Assembly: GCA_005843815.1 (NCBI GenBank)
Contig: SZYA01000046.1
Span: forward strand, 1-58,753
From: Chlorobium sp.
Lineage (GTDB): Bacteria; Bacteroidota; Chlorobiia; Chlorobiales; Chlorobiaceae
Length of the DNA stretch: 58,753 nt
Reading direction: 5' to 3'
Of the stretch, positions 28,862 to 38,750 are shown piece by piece. Made by a program: the position numbers and the translations under genes. How positions within the stretch are numbered: the stretch's first letter is position 1; the number at the start of each line of letters is the position of its first letter. The notes under the pieces were generated by a model. That model saw only the letters and a program-made list of their open reading frames with translations. It made no database searches and was not told the DNA's origin.

Positions 28862-31147
28862 TTAATGGATCAGTTGTGTCATGTAAAAGACAAAGTACCC
28901 GAAGACAAGCACAAGAAGCATGACCACATAGCTCTGCACCTTTCCTGTCTGTAATTTTCTTAACACCGCACCCGTCGTGTTGACCGTAAAGGCGGTAAAG
29001 TTCACAGCCCCATCAACCACATGCTTGTCGAAGCTGTTGTTGAGGAAGGCAAATTTCCTGACGAGGGTGGCGACACCGTTCACAATACCATCAACAATAT
29101 GGATATCGAACCAGGTGAGCAACCTGGCCACGACCATTGACCCTTTTATAAAGGTTGCATCATATATCTCATCCCAGTACCATTTGTTGAGTGAAAAGAG
29201 GTAGAGTGGCCTGATGGCAAGCGCCGTTTTGTCGGGGTCAATAATCCGGAAGACATAGACTATCAGGGCAAGAGACAAACCAAGCACAACCATGATGCTG
29301 GAGATATAGATTGCGGTGTAGTGGGCAGCATGGCCAGCATGCACAACCTCAGCCTGACGTGGATCGGAGTAGCTGTGGCCACCCTTCGCTTCGCTGTGTG
29401 ATGCTGCGGCGGCGGTAGCGCCATGTTCACCGGCGACGGCTGGAGCTTGGCCATGCGCTGCAGGTGCAGGGATCTCTGCAAGCTGAGGAGCTATAACTCC
29501 TGCAAGCAGAGAACCCTTCTGGGGGTTGGCTGCGCCAACCACTGTTGGTGGCGTTGGAATCATCTTCATGAACCACCCCTTGCCACCATCTAGCGGGTCG
29601 GGCGAATAGACAAAAAATACTGAAAGGGCTGCGAGAATAACCAGTGGCGCTCTCATGTTCCAGGATACCTCGTGAACTCCGTGCTCTGCATGATGGTCAT
29701 CGCTATGCGCATCGTGACTGGCATGGGCATGGTGGCCGGCATGAGTATCCTCAACAACCGGTTTGAGATGGGTGCGGCTCTCTCCAAAAAAGACCAGCCA
29801 GATCTGACGACCCATGTAGAAGGCGGTGAGCATGGCAGAGAAGAATCCAAGAACTGGAATCAGATAAAAAATACCGCCTCCCTCAACATTGGCAAAACCA
29901 ATGGCTCCGGCAAGAATCGCATCTTTGCTGAGAAATCCACTGGTGAGGGGAAGGCCGGCAAGGGCAAGTGTTGCCAAGGTAAAGGTTGCGAAGGTCCAGG
30001 GCATATTTTTACGAAGTCCACCCATCCAGCGCATATCCTGCTCGTGGTGCATGGCGTGAATGATGGCACCTGAGCCGAGGAAGAGACATGCCTTGAAGAA
30101 AGCGTGCGTCACCAGATGAAAGAGCGCTGCTGAGTATGCACCAACCCCAAGACCAAGCACCATGTAGCCAAGCTGTGAAACGGTTGAATAGGCCAGAACC
30201 CGTTTGATGTCGTGCTGGGTGATAGCGATGGTGGCTGCCATGAAGGCGGTGAAGGCACCAATAAAGGCGATCACGTGGAGCGCGTCAGGGGTAAGAAGAA
30301 CAAAGATTCGTGCCACAAAATAGACTCCGGCTGCAACCATGGTTGCAGCATGAATAAGGGCGGAGACTGGGGTTGGACCCTCCATCGCATCAGGCAACCA
30401 GACGTGGAGCGGGAACTGTGCTGATTTACCGACGCAGCCCATGAAAAGAAGAATACCTGCTGCGGTAAGCCAGGCGTTGGAGAGTCCGAACTTGCCTGCT
30501 GCAAGGTTGGCATAGATCTCGGCAAAGCTGAAGGTGTGGAACTGGGAGTAGAGAATAAGAATGCCAAGCCACATGCCGATATCGCCGACGCGATTGGCAA
30601 GAAAGGCCTTTTTCTGGGCATCGGCAGCGCTCTGCTTCTCAAAAAAGAATCCAATGAGCAGGTAGGAGGAGAGACCCACAAGCTCCCAGAAGATATAGAT
30701 AGAGAAGAGGTTGTCGGAGAGAACAATACCGAGCATCGAGAAGGTGAAAATTCCGAGAAAAGCGAAGTAACGGCCATAATTCTTGTCTCCCGCCATATAC
30801 CCTGTAGAGTAGAGGTGGACAAGAAGGCTGATAAGGGTGACCATCGCCAACATAATGGAGGTGAGATTGTCGATCACCACACCCATTTTAATCTGGAGCG
30901 GACCAACACCGGGAACATTGCCAAGATCCATCCAGGTAAAGTCCCAGGCAATCCTGAAAGCCGGGTCATAAGCCTGTACCACAACTTGCCAAAAAATAAA
31001 GAGCGAGATTGCAAATGCTGTTCCAAGTATCCCTACTCCTACAAAATCGCCTCTGCGCGGCAGTTTGCGATTAAAGAAAATAAGAATGACAAACGAGAGC
31101 AGCGGCAGCAGCAGTACGACTATTGATAACTGAATTAAACTGTGCAT
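28862..31147 (-). CDS. nuoL: NADH-quinone oxidoreductase subunit L, with His-rich insertion
   Basis: This is the distal antiporter-like subunit with the lateral helix of complex I. At 761 residues it is clearly longer than the usual ~610-650. The core is typical: 'QFPLHVWLPDAMEGPTPVSALIHAATMV', and 'NKWYWDEIYD' near the C-terminal extension. The extra length comes from a His/Asp-rich loop ('HHAHASHDAHSDDHHAEHG') and a second Ala/His-rich stretch before the last helices. Whether these loops face the periplasm or the cytoplasm needs a topology prediction. Confidence 0.96.
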   Translation of the reverse strand: MHSLIQLSIVVLLLPLLSFVILIFFNRKLPRRGDFVGVGILGTAFAISLFIFWQVVVQAYDPAFRIAWDFTWMDLGNVPGVGPLQIKMGVVIDNLTSIMLAMVTLISLLVHLYSTGYMAGDKNYGRYFAFLGIFTFSMLGIVLSDNLFSIYIFWELVGLSSYLLIGFFFEKQSAADAQKKAFLANRVGDIGMWLGILILYSQFHTFSFAEIYANLAAGKFGLSNAWLTAAGILLFMGCVGKSAQFPLHVWLPDAMEGPTPVSALIHAATMVAAGVYFVARIFVLLTPDALHVIAFIGAFTAFMAATIAITQHDIKRVLAYSTVSQLGYMVLGLGVGAYSAALFHLVTHAFFKACLFLGSGAIIHAMHHEQDMRWMGGLRKNMPWTFATFTLATLALAGLPLTSGFLSKDAILAGAIGFANVEGGGIFYLIPVLGFFSAMLTAFYMGRQIWLVFFGESRTHLKPVVEDTHAGHHAHASHDAHSDDHHAEHGVHEVSWNMRAPLVILAALSVFFVYSPDPLDGGKGWFMKMIPTPPTVVGAANPQKGSLLAGVIAPQLAEIPAPAAHGQAPAVAGEHGATAAAASHSEAKGGHSYSDPRQAEVVHAGHAAHYTAIYISSIMVVLGLSLALIVYVFRIIDPDKTALAIRPLYLFSLNKWYWDEIYDATFIKGSMVVARLLTWFDIHIVDGIVNGVATLVRKFAFLNNSFDKHVVDGAVNFTAFTVNTTGAVLRKLQTGKVQSYVVMLLVLVFGYFVFYMTQLIH

Positions 31148-31184
31148 GTTCTTGGTGATGGTTACACAAATAAATTAAAACTTC

Positions 31185-31502
31185 TTACTCTTTCAGGCTG
31201 TCAATACTCGAAACATCCACACTCTTGAAGATCTTGAAGATGTTGATTACAATGGCAAGGGCAATAGCCGCCTCCGCAGCAGCAATAACAATAATAAAGA
31301 GGGAAAACATGGCACCCTGCATTCCGCCATTGTATTTTGAGAATGCAAGAAAGTTAATGTTGGCGGCATTCAGAATCAGCTCTACGCCCATCAGAATAAC
31401 AATGGCATTTTTTCGGGTTACGACGGCAAAAAGCCCGAAGCCCAGAAGAAAGGCCGAAATGGTGAGATAGTGGTTGAGCCCTATGGTTGTCAACTGTTCC
31501 AT
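31185..31502 (-). CDS. nuoK: NADH-quinone oxidoreductase subunit K
   Basis: The 105-residue protein has three transmembrane segments. The proton-path Glu is in 'ILMGVELILNAANINF', and the second conserved Glu in 'AAEAAIALAIVINIF'. The family length is normal. It is separated from nuoJ by 18 bp. Confidence 0.97.
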   Translation of the reverse strand: MEQLTTIGLNHYLTISAFLLGFGLFAVVTRKNAIVILMGVELILNAANINFLAFSKYNGGMQGAMFSLFIIVIAAAEAAIALAIVINIFKIFKSVDVSSIDSLKE

Positions 31503-31520
31503 GGTGTAAACCTTTTTTCG

Positions 31521-32033
31521 TTATTTCCCAGTTTTATCGAACCGTGCCAGATATGCGGCACCTATAAGTGCTGCAAGCAGCAGAGTGGAGACCATCTCAA
31601 AGGGCAGCACATAATGCGACATGGTTTCAAACCCGACGCGCTCAACAATACTCCCCTCCAGCGTTCTGCCAGTCACCATCCAGCCTTGCGTCATATAAAA
31701 GGTATAGAGCAGCGATCCGATAACAGCCAGAAGGATAAGCACTCCAGGAAAGATATTAAAAACCTCGCTTCTTTGTCCGGGATTCATGATACTGTTGGTA
31801 AACATGACACCAAAAAGAAGCAGCACAAGAATACCTCCGACATAGACAACAACCTGGGTCACGGCAATAAAATCGGCACTAAGAAAGACGTAGAGAGCGG
31901 CCACACCAAAAAAGGTGAAGAGCAGCGAAAATGCGGAATAGATAACATTCCGGGTCAACACAACAAACGCGGCAGAACAGACCGTGAGCGCTGCGAAGAG
32001 ATAAAAGATGACCGTATAGGCTTGGTTACTCAT
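31521..32033 (-). CDS. nuoJ: NADH-quinone oxidoreductase subunit J
   Basis: The 170-residue membrane subunit has about five hydrophobic segments, including 'FIAVTQVVVYVGGILVLLLFGVMF', the conserved pi-bulge helix region. It lies 14 bp from nuoI upstream and 18 bp from nuoK downstream within the operon. Confidence 0.96.
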   Translation of the reverse strand: MSNQAYTVIFYLFAALTVCSAAFVVLTRNVIYSAFSLLFTFFGVAALYVFLSADFIAVTQVVVYVGGILVLLLFGVMFTNSIMNPGQRSEVFNIFPGVLILLAVIGSLLYTFYMTQGWMVTGRTLEGSIVERVGFETMSHYVLPFEMVSTLLLAALIGAAYLARFDKTGK

Positions 32034-32047
32034 AGTGTGTAATAGTA

Positions 32048-32644
32048 TCAGTTTTCCTCTGCTTTTTTCTCTTTCTCTGCCTTGGCCTTCGCCTGTATCT
32101 CTGCCAGTTTGCCACGCTTTGCCTCAGCTTCAAGACGGGTGAGGTTGCCGAAATGGTAGATAAAATTACTGCGATCAAACTCCGAAAAATCGGCAACTGG
32201 TGTGTGAGCCAGGCACTCGGTCGGGCAGACGGTGGTGCAGATTCCGCAGGTCATGCACTTTGCAACATCAATATCAAAGAGCGGAACCCAAAACTTCTTT
32301 TGCTGACCATCTCTTGTTTTTCCACAGGAGGCAAGGTCATCAGGCGCAACCTTGATGGTCTCAATGGTGATACAGCCAATAGGACAGGCTCGGTCACACT
32401 GACCGCAACCAATACAATCATCAATATCGTTATTGAGACGATAGCGCGCATTGGGCGGGGTAGGTATGGTCTCATGCGGATACTGCAGGGTACAGAGACC
32501 ATCAACCTGGCGGAAATAGTCGACATCATCAAGACCGGCATCACCTTTACGATGTACGGCATTGAAAAAATGCTTCAGGGTGATGCCCATGCCTGTGGCA
32601 ATGGTGACTGCACCGGTTTTTATATTCCCGAAATACTCACTCAT
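32048..32644 (-). CDS. nuoI: NADH-quinone oxidoreductase subunit I, 2[4Fe-4S]
   Basis: The 198-residue peripheral subunit carries clusters N6a and N6b, with 'CIGCGQCDRACP' and 'CMTCGICTTVCP' as the two four-Cys motifs. The N-terminus has the amphipathic membrane-attachment region, and the C-terminus is Lys/Glu/Ala-rich. In complexes lacking NuoEFG this subunit is the likely entry side for electrons from ferredoxin, as argued for cyanobacterial and chloroplast NDH; that is an inference here. Confidence 0.97.
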   Translation of the reverse strand: MSEYFGNIKTGAVTIATGMGITLKHFFNAVHRKGDAGLDDVDYFRQVDGLCTLQYPHETIPTPPNARYRLNNDIDDCIGCGQCDRACPIGCITIETIKVAPDDLASCGKTRDGQQKKFWVPLFDIDVAKCMTCGICTTVCPTECLAHTPVADFSEFDRSNFIYHFGNLTRLEAEAKRGKLAEIQAKAKAEKEKKAEEN

Positions 32645-32698
32645 AATCTGTACGTCATTACGGTTCCTGCATTGACTGCTAAATTTCTCAACTCACGC

Positions 32699-33817
32699 TC
32701 AAGGAACATAAATCTCCCATAGAGCGGTCAGCACAAAGCTGATAAAGGCAAATGGAGTCAGCACCTTCCAGCAGAGGTACATCAACTGGTCGACCCTCAG
32801 GCGGGGTAGCGTCCAGCGAAGCCACATCTGCACAAAGATAAAGAAGAAGCCCTTGGAAATCATCCAGAAAGCGCCCCATATCGGGCCATTTGTCCAGGTA
32901 TTGAGGGCAAATGATCCAAGGTTTGGAAGCGGAGAGTTCCAGCCTCCAAGAAAGACTACGGAAATAATGGCGGAGACCATGAACATACTGCCATATTCTG
33001 CAAGGAAAATGACCGCAAACTTCATACCAGAGTATTCGGTAAAGTAACCTGCCACCAGCTCTGATTCGGCTTCAGGGATATCAAAAGGCGCGCGGTTCAC
33101 CTCCGCAAGTGAGGCGATAAAGTAGATAAGGAACGGGAGCCAGGCAATTGGGGACTGAAAGAGATAGAAGTGGGCAAATCCATAGTCTCCTGACTGCAAC
33201 ACATTGATCTGTTGCATATCGAGAGTGCCAGCCATCATTGCTCCACAGAGGAGGGCGATGGCAGCGGGAATTTCGTAACTCACAATCTGGGCAACACTGC
33301 GGACAGCCCCGTAGAGCGACCACTTGTTGTTGGAGCCCCATCCGGCGGCAAGAATACCTACCACTTCGATGGCAACAATACCTATGGCGTAGTAGAGACC
33401 GACATTGAGACTTGCTCCAATAAAGGCGGGGCTGAAGGGCAACACCGCATAAGCAAGAAAGGAGCCGACAAAGAGAATTCCGGGGCCAATGACAAAAAGA
33501 AACTTGTCGGCTGACGTTGGAACGATATCCTCTTTCTGGATGAGCTTCAGAATATCGGCAATGGTCTGAAGAATACCCCATTTACCAACCTCCATGGGAC
33601 CGAGACGATCCTGCATGAAAGCAGAGATCTTCCGCTCACCATAAACGCCATAAGTAAGCGAGTAGAGGGCAATAAAGAGAAGCGGAATAACGGCGATAAT
33701 TATAAGACCAAGAGGCAGACCCATGATATTGAAGCCAACGAGTGCTTCTGACCAGACATTGAGGCTGTTACCCATAAGTAGAGGCATGCTGAATTGAGAG
33801 AATGCGGTTGTGCTCAT
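32699..33817 (-). CDS. nuoH: NADH-quinone oxidoreductase subunit H
   Basis: The 372-residue membrane subunit helps form the quinone chamber. It has about eight to nine helices and the signatures '[19 protein letters not shown]' and '[24 protein letters not shown]', with the charged loop that contacts quinone. Its ATG overlaps the nuoD stop by 4 bp (ATGA), indicating translational coupling. Confidence 0.97.
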   Translation of the reverse strand: MSTTAFSQFSMPLLMGNSLNVWSEALVGFNIMGLPLGLIIIAVIPLLFIALYSLTYGVYGERKISAFMQDRLGPMEVGKWGILQTIADILKLIQKEDIVPTSADKFLFVIGPGILFVGSFLAYAVLPFSPAFIGASLNVGLYYAIGIVAIEVVGILAAGWGSNNKWSLYGAVRSVAQIVSYEIPAAIALLCGAMMAGTLDMQQINVLQSGDYGFAHFYLFQSPIAWLPFLIYFIASLAEVNRAPFDIPEAESELVAGYFTEYSGMKFAVIFLAEYGSMFMVSAIISVVFLGGWNSPLPNLGSFALNTWTNGPIWGAFWMISKGFFFIFVQMWLRWTLPRLRVDQLMYLCWKVLTPFAFISFVLTALWEIYVP

Positions 33818-35016
33818 CGGTCAACCTCCCCAAGCACAATGTCGATGCTGCCGATTATGGCGACAAGATCGGGTATAAGCTGCCCTTTTGAGAGATCTTT
33901 CATGGCTGAAAGATTGACAAAGCATGATGAACGGGCCTTGCAACGAACTGGTTTGGTGGATTTGCCATCGCTCTCAATGTAAAAGCCAAGCTCGCCACGG
34001 GGATTCTCTGCGCGGGAGTAGACCTCGCCAGCTTTCGGCCGAATACGTTTTGGAATAGCTACCCGTGAGTTGAAACCTTCAGAAGAGGGTATTTTATCGA
34101 TGCACTGTTCTATAATTTTGAGACTCTCCTCCATCTCAACGGCACGAACAAGGTGGCGTGAAAGGCAGTCGCCAATAACAGAGAGCTTGCCGTCGGGGAC
34201 AACAACCTTGAAATCAAGCTCTGGATAGACTGAGTAGGGATCGTTTCTCCTCAAATCCCACTTGACACCCGAGCCACGAAGCATTGGGCCTGACCAGCCG
34301 TAATTAATAGCTACATCGGCAGGCATGATGCCTATGCCGTAGGTGCGCTTGACAAATATCTCGTTTCCGGTGAGCAACTCCTGCAGTTCGACCGCTTTTG
34401 GTCTGAAATAGGCGATAAACTCTCTCACCCTTTTGAGAAAGTCGGCGGGCACGTCGCAGGCAAGCCCACCAATCCATATATAGTTATAGAGCATTCGGGC
34501 ACCGGATGCCCACTCCAGCAGGCCAAGAATAATTTCTCGGTCACGGAAGCAGAAGAGAAAAGGGGTGAAGGCTCCAAGGTCAATTCCATAGGTGCCGATT
34601 GCAACCAGGTGCGAGGCGATCCTGTTCAGCTCAGAAACAATGACACGAATAAACTCAACACGACGGGGAATTTCAAGATCAAGAAGCTTTTCAACGGCCA
34701 GTGCGTATGCAAACTCACTATTCATGCCGGAGAGGTAATCGAGCCGGTCGGTATAGGGGACAATTGCCGGGTAATCGACGTTTTCGCAACACTTTTCAAA
34801 ACAGCGATGGAGGTAGCCAAGACAGGGTATGGCTTCGGTAATCACCTCACCGTCGGTAAGACACTCCAGTTTGAGCACCCCGTGGGTCGATGGATGCTGG
34901 GGACCCATGGCAAGCACCATCTGCTCGGTGGCAAGATCTTTCTCCACAATGACGAGCTTGTCGCTTTTGCGGGTAACCCTGACTGAACCCTGTCCGACTC
35001 TCTCTAATTCCTGCAT
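33814..35016 (-). CDS. nuoD: NADH-quinone oxidoreductase subunit D
   Basis: This 400-residue peripheral subunit is homologous to the large subunit of NiFe hydrogenases but lacks the NiFe Cys ligands. '[21 protein letters not shown]' holds the conserved His of the quinone site, and '[15 protein letters not shown]' lies in the C-terminal half. It is separate from nuoC, not fused as in E. coli. It is coupled to nuoH by an ATGA overlap. Confidence 0.97.
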   Translation of the reverse strand: MQELERVGQGSVRVTRKSDKLVIVEKDLATEQMVLAMGPQHPSTHGVLKLECLTDGEVITEAIPCLGYLHRCFEKCCENVDYPAIVPYTDRLDYLSGMNSEFAYALAVEKLLDLEIPRRVEFIRVIVSELNRIASHLVAIGTYGIDLGAFTPFLFCFRDREIILGLLEWASGARMLYNYIWIGGLACDVPADFLKRVREFIAYFRPKAVELQELLTGNEIFVKRTYGIGIMPADVAINYGWSGPMLRGSGVKWDLRRNDPYSVYPELDFKVVVPDGKLSVIGDCLSRHLVRAVEMEESLKIIEQCIDKIPSSEGFNSRVAIPKRIRPKAGEVYSRAENPRGELGFYIESDGKSTKPVRCKARSSCFVNLSAMKDLSKGQLIPDLVAIIGSIDIVLGEVDR

Positions 35017-35050
35017 ACTGTGAGCTGCTTTTACTATTTATAACACTATT

Positions 35051-35569
35051 TCAATAAGGTACCTTGATACCGTGATATCTCTCTTGCACCTTGTAGTCCT
35101 TGCGAAGCGGATATCCCTCCCAATCATCGGGGCAGAGAATTCTTTTTAACTCGGGGTGGCCTGTAAACATCATGCCGAAAAGATCGTAAGCCTCTCGCTC
35201 GTGCCAGTTTGCTGTATGCCAGACACGCGATACGCTGGGAATGCACCCTCCATCCCTGTCGCACTTCACCTTGACGGCAAGCTTGTGGTTCAAAAGGGCA
35301 AGTGACTGGAAGTTACAGATAATACCAACCTTCCCCTCTGCCGGATAATCAACCCCGCTCATACAGGCCATGTAATTAAACTTCAGCTTGGCATGGTCGC
35401 GCATATAAAGCGCTATTTCAAACCAACTTCCGCTCTCAAGCACCTCAAAAAAAGGCATGGTCTCGTTGGCATCAAGCGCAGAAACAGCTGTCCCAAACCT
35501 CTCCTGGATTATTTTGTATGCTGCAGCGCTCTCCTGAACTGACCGCGAAACTTCCTTTCCTTCTTCCAT
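35051..35569 (-). CDS. nuoC: NADH-quinone oxidoreductase subunit C
   Basis: The 30-kDa-type subunit has 'WHEREAYDLFGMMFTGHPELKRILCPDDWEGYPLRKDY', the family signature, in its C-terminal third. I start at ATG 35569 ('MEEGKEVSRS'), giving 172 residues and a 28-bp gap after nuoB. The track start at 35662 would overlap nuoB by 65 bp and adds 31 residues unlike the family. Confidence 0.95.
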   Translation of the reverse strand: MEEGKEVSRSVQESAAAYKIIQERFGTAVSALDANETMPFFEVLESGSWFEIALYMRDHAKLKFNYMACMSGVDYPAEGKVGIICNFQSLALLNHKLAVKVKCDRDGGCIPSVSRVWHTANWHEREAYDLFGMMFTGHPELKRILCPDDWEGYPLRKDYKVQERYHGIKVPY

Positions 35570-35597
35570 CTTACCGGGAATAAACCTTATTGTTAAA

Positions 35598-36167
35598 TTA
35601 AGCCCGGGCAGCTTTTCGCTCCCGCTCGACAATAAACCGTGGATCCTGAGCATGCTCAGCAAGCTTTTTCAGTGCGTCTGCCCTCGACACGCCGATCTGC
35701 TCCATCCGTATCAGCTCCTGAACTTTCATGAGACCACCAATAAGCGCCTCCGGCCTGGGAGGACAACCAGGTACATAAACATCAACCGGAATCACACGAT
35801 CAACACCCTTGAGCACATGATACCCATGATCCTGATAGGGGCCACCGCAGTTTGAGCAACTCCCCATGGAGAGTACATAGCGTGGTTCCGGCATCTGCTC
35901 GTAGAGACGGATAACCCGCTCTGCCATCTTCATGGTGACGGTTCCGGCAACAATCATAAGATCCGACTGGCGTGGTGATGAGCGGGGAAAAATGCCAAAG
36001 CGCTCAAGATCGTAGTTCGAGGCGTTGGTGGCCATCATCTCGATGGCACAGCAGGCCAGACCAAAGCCCATCGGCCAGAGTGAGGAGAGACGCGCCCAGT
36101 TAAGCACATTGTCAACTGATGTTACCAGCACGTTATGCCTTGTTACTGCGGCATCAAGTAAACCCAT
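35598..36167 (-). CDS. nuoB: NADH-quinone oxidoreductase subunit B
   Basis: The 189-residue subunit holds cluster N2. The ligands are visible as '[10 protein letters not shown]' (adjacent Cys pair), '[10 protein letters not shown]' and '[13 protein letters not shown]'. It lies 6 bp after nuoA and 28 bp before nuoC. Confidence 0.97.
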   Translation of the reverse strand: MGLLDAAVTRHNVLVTSVDNVLNWARLSSLWPMGFGLACCAIEMMATNASNYDLERFGIFPRSSPRQSDLMIVAGTVTMKMAERVIRLYEQMPEPRYVLSMGSCSNCGGPYQDHGYHVLKGVDRVIPVDVYVPGCPPRPEALIGGLMKVQELIRMEQIGVSRADALKKLAEHAQDPRFIVERERKAARA

Positions 36168-36173
36168 AACGAT

Positions 36174-36617
36174 CTATTGAATGGTGAATGATGTTGTTTT
36201 CGCTGATGGCGACTCTGGCATTTCCGGCATGGTTGGAATAACCGGTGTCGGCCTTACCCAGTCCAGATCTCCCTTTACCCAGGCATAAGCGAGTCCGAGC
36301 ATGAGAATCCCGGCAAAAACGAGCGCCTCTACAAGAGCAAATGAGCCAAGTTGCTTGAAGATGGTTGCCCACGGAAAGAGAAACACAACCTCAACGTCAA
36401 AGATGATAAAGATAAGGGCAACGACGTAAAACCTGATATTGAACTTGACCCAAGCGCTACCGATTGCCTCTTCGCCACACTCGTAGGTGGATTTTTTGGC
36501 CGGGTTGGGCCTCTGCGGACGGAGAAGTCGGGAGGTTAGAAAACCACCAGCCACAAAGACTATTCCAAGGGATAGAAAGACAAATACGTTACCAAAATTA
36601 CTCAGGGTCTGATCCAT
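36174..36617 (-). CDS. nuoA: NADH-quinone oxidoreductase subunit A
   Basis: The 147-residue membrane subunit is first in the nuo operon. It has three helices, with '[24 protein letters not shown]' as the conserved loop and '[15 protein letters not shown]' with the conserved acidic pair. The C-terminal ~25 residues, Pro/Met/Thr-rich, extend beyond the usual end. The ~200 bp upstream to the next gene probably carries the nuo promoter, but no clear -35/-10 pair was identified. Confidence 0.96.
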   Translation of the reverse strand: MDQTLSNFGNVFVFLSLGIVFVAGGFLTSRLLRPQRPNPAKKSTYECGEEAIGSAWVKFNIRFYVVALIFIIFDVEVVFLFPWATIFKQLGSFALVEALVFAGILMLGLAYAWVKGDLDWVRPTPVIPTMPEMPESPSAKTTSFTIQ

Positions 36618-36819
36618 GCCGTGCCAATTTGAGTTTTTCCCGGTCTGAGCGTTGTGAGTTTTCCTGTAACGTACAGCTAACCCACACGTTCACGAATATA
36701 ATAAAATTTTTGTTTCGACACAGAAAATAATAAGCGCCAATCGCTTCTTACCTCTTCTCACTCACTTTTGGCACTCTTATTTGGTCTGCCGCAAAAAATG
36801 CCGTATTCTTCTGCTTTTT

Positions 36820-37068
36820 TCACCTGCTTTCGCGATGAAACCTGTGGCCTGTTCGTTGAAATACCTTAAGCCATAACCAGGCCAGAAGCAGAGTTATCAT
36901 GGCCGTAAGCCCCAGCGTTACTGGCCAACCCATCAACGATGCAAGTGGTGTGCCAACGGTAGCAGCAACCACCACTCCAATAATTGGAGTCCAGGCAATG
37001 CCAAGCAGTGAAGAGAGGCCTGTTTTCATAAACTGCTTTCTCTTTTCAGTATCAGGAAAAAGTTTCAT
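36820..37068 (-). CDS. small two-helix membrane protein, unknown function
   Basis: I do not recognise a family. The 82-residue protein has a basic, polar N-terminus, two hydrophobic segments (about residues 18-40 and 46-68) and an Arg/His-rich tail 'RTGHRFHRESR'. It starts 6 bp after the TPR gene on the same strand, so it is co-transcribed with that gene and lies upstream of nuoA. Confidence 0.7.
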   Translation of the reverse strand: MKLFPDTEKRKQFMKTGLSSLLGIAWTPIIGVVVAATVGTPLASLMGWPVTLGLTAMITLLLAWLWLKVFQRTGHRFHRESR

Positions 37069-37074
37069 GGCCGG

Positions 37075-37677
37075 TTAAAAATAGAGGGTTCGAATCTGTT
37101 CTGCCAGTTCGGCATCGACTGTTTTAAGAAGTTCATACTCCCGTTTCAGCCCCTTCATATCACCCCTTGCAAGATAGTACATGGCAAGCTTGCCGTGGGG
37201 CTCAGGATTGTCGGGTTCAAGGTCAAGCGCTGTATCAAAGGCCTCTTTTGCCTTGTCGTGCTCGCAACGATCAATATAGATATCTCCCAGAACGCAGTAG
37301 ATCTCCGCATAGCAAGGATCAATCTCCAACCCTTTTTTAAGGGTTTTTATGGCCTCCTCCTCTTTTCCAAGCATAAACTGCACAAAACCAAGCTGCTTCC
37401 AGCCATGGAGGAGTGTGCGATCAATGGCGATGGTCTTCAGCAGGTCGCAGGCAGCTTTCCGATAGTTTCCCATGGAGATATTGGTCACGCCACGGGCATA
37501 GAGTGCTGCCGAATCACGAGGCTTGGCCACAATGCAGCGGTCGAGCAGCACAAGCGCTTCGCTGTTGCGCTGCTCCTCAAGTGCGGTGAGTGCCTGGGTG
37601 TACAGCGCTGCCGCGTTACCATCGGGGGGGGGCAGCATGTCATTCTTGGCCCCCACTCTTTCGTTGTCAGATTCCAT
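37075..37677 (-). CDS. TPR-repeat protein
   Basis: The 200-residue protein is made almost entirely of tetratricopeptide repeats: four to five 34-residue helix pairs with motifs such as 'AALYARGVTNISMGNYRKAACDLLKT' and 'PEPHGKLAMYYLARGDM'. There is no signal peptide, so it is presumably cytoplasmic and a protein-protein scaffold. The partner is unknown. It follows the ferrochelatase-family gene by 8 bp and precedes the small membrane protein by 6 bp, forming a tight unit upstream of nuo. Confidence 0.88.
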   Translation of the reverse strand: MESDNERVGAKNDMLPPPDGNAAALYTQALTALEEQRNSEALVLLDRCIVAKPRDSAALYARGVTNISMGNYRKAACDLLKTIAIDRTLLHGWKQLGFVQFMLGKEEEAIKTLKKGLEIDPCYAEIYCVLGDIYIDRCEHDKAKEAFDTALDLEPDNPEPHGKLAMYYLARGDMKGLKREYELLKTVDAELAEQIRTLYF

Positions 37678-37685
37678 AGTGCAAG

Positions 37686-38750
37686 TTACGATTCAGTATC
37701 AAGAGGTTCAAGAGCGCGTTGCAGATTGTTCAATGATTGAAGGCCATCAAGAACCTTGCCCGAAAGCCAGTGACCAAATTCGGGGGTGTCATTGATGCAC
37801 CTGATATATTGCCAGAGTGGAAACCCTGCCTCTTCAAGTTTCTTGCAGGCATCATATTCCGTTTCGCTGTTGTCGGCAAAAAAGCCGTAGGGAAACATGA
37901 CCACTCCATCATAACCCTCTTCCTTAAAACCTTCAAGAGCTATTTCAATGGTGTCGGAGGTCCACTCCCCTCCCCTTGAGTGGTTCATGCAACCCTGGCG
38001 CACATCCGTGAAGATATTTTCAGGATCCACCATGATCATACGTTTCATCACCTCAAAAAATGCCATGGTTTCGGCAAGGCCGGTGAAGAGGGTTGGTGTA
38101 TTACCGGCTCGATCTTTGACCAGCGTCCCGTGAATGACCAGCACCAGCCCTATTTTTGCCTTTTTTGGGGGTCGCATACACTCAGAAACCTCTCTCAGAA
38201 GGTAATCGGTATAGATTCGGTGAAGAAGAGGATCATTCCAGAGTTTGCTGAGCACTTTTACCTTGCCAAATGCGCTTTCGCCAAACACGTCAACCACCAT
38301 CTGGCAGGCCACTCCGCAGGAAAATGCTGATTCAACCGGTATCATGGGCAAAATAATAATACCGTCATAGTGGTTCCACATCTGCTGAAGCTTCTCTTCG
38401 AGGTATGGAGGAACAAAATAGTATGCATCCGTTACCGTCACCTCAAGCGTAGCAAGCATAGGTGAGGTGCTTGCAGCAATAGTTTCACGCAGCATTCCCG
38501 TCTGGGCTCGATTGATGGCAAGCAGCGATGAGTGGTAACGGTTACGTTTCCACTTGATGTAGTGTTTTGTTGAGCGATAATCGGCAATAAAGTAGATGAG
38601 TGCTTCAGGAATTTTAACGATCTGACGGGTTACTGATCTCAGAATTTTTCTTGAGCTCGGCCATAGGTTCCGTACGGTGACCTCCTCAACCTCTCCATAG
38701 GTGGTGACAATAACAGCATATCTCTTTCGAATCACAATCCCGTCCACCAT
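37686..38750 (-). CDS. hemH: ferrochelatase-family protein
   Basis: The 354-residue length suits ferrochelatase, which inserts Fe(II) into a porphyrin. The family's C-terminal half is recognisable: 'VIHGTLVKDRAGNTPTLF' corresponds to the catalytic-His segment (usually AHSLP). 'EWTSDTIEIALEGFKEEGYDGVVMFPYGFFADNSETEYD' corresponds to the W-x-P...SDHxET region with its metal-binding Glu. The N-terminal half is more diverged, so a related chelatase is possible. Heme supply would suit the cytochromes. Its first 19 bp overlap the end of the upstream PAP2-like gene. Confidence 0.75.
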   Translation of the reverse strand: MVDGIVIRKRYAVIVTTYGEVEEVTVRNLWPSSRKILRSVTRQIVKIPEALIYFIADYRSTKHYIKWKRNRYHSSLLAINRAQTGMLRETIAASTSPMLATLEVTVTDAYYFVPPYLEEKLQQMWNHYDGIIILPMIPVESAFSCGVACQMVVDVFGESAFGKVKVLSKLWNDPLLHRIYTDYLLREVSECMRPPKKAKIGLVLVIHGTLVKDRAGNTPTLFTGLAETMAFFEVMKRMIMVDPENIFTDVRQGCMNHSRGGEWTSDTIEIALEGFKEEGYDGVVMFPYGFFADNSETEYDACKKLEEAGFPLWQYIRCINDTPEFGHWLSGKVLDGLQSLNNLQRALEPLDTES

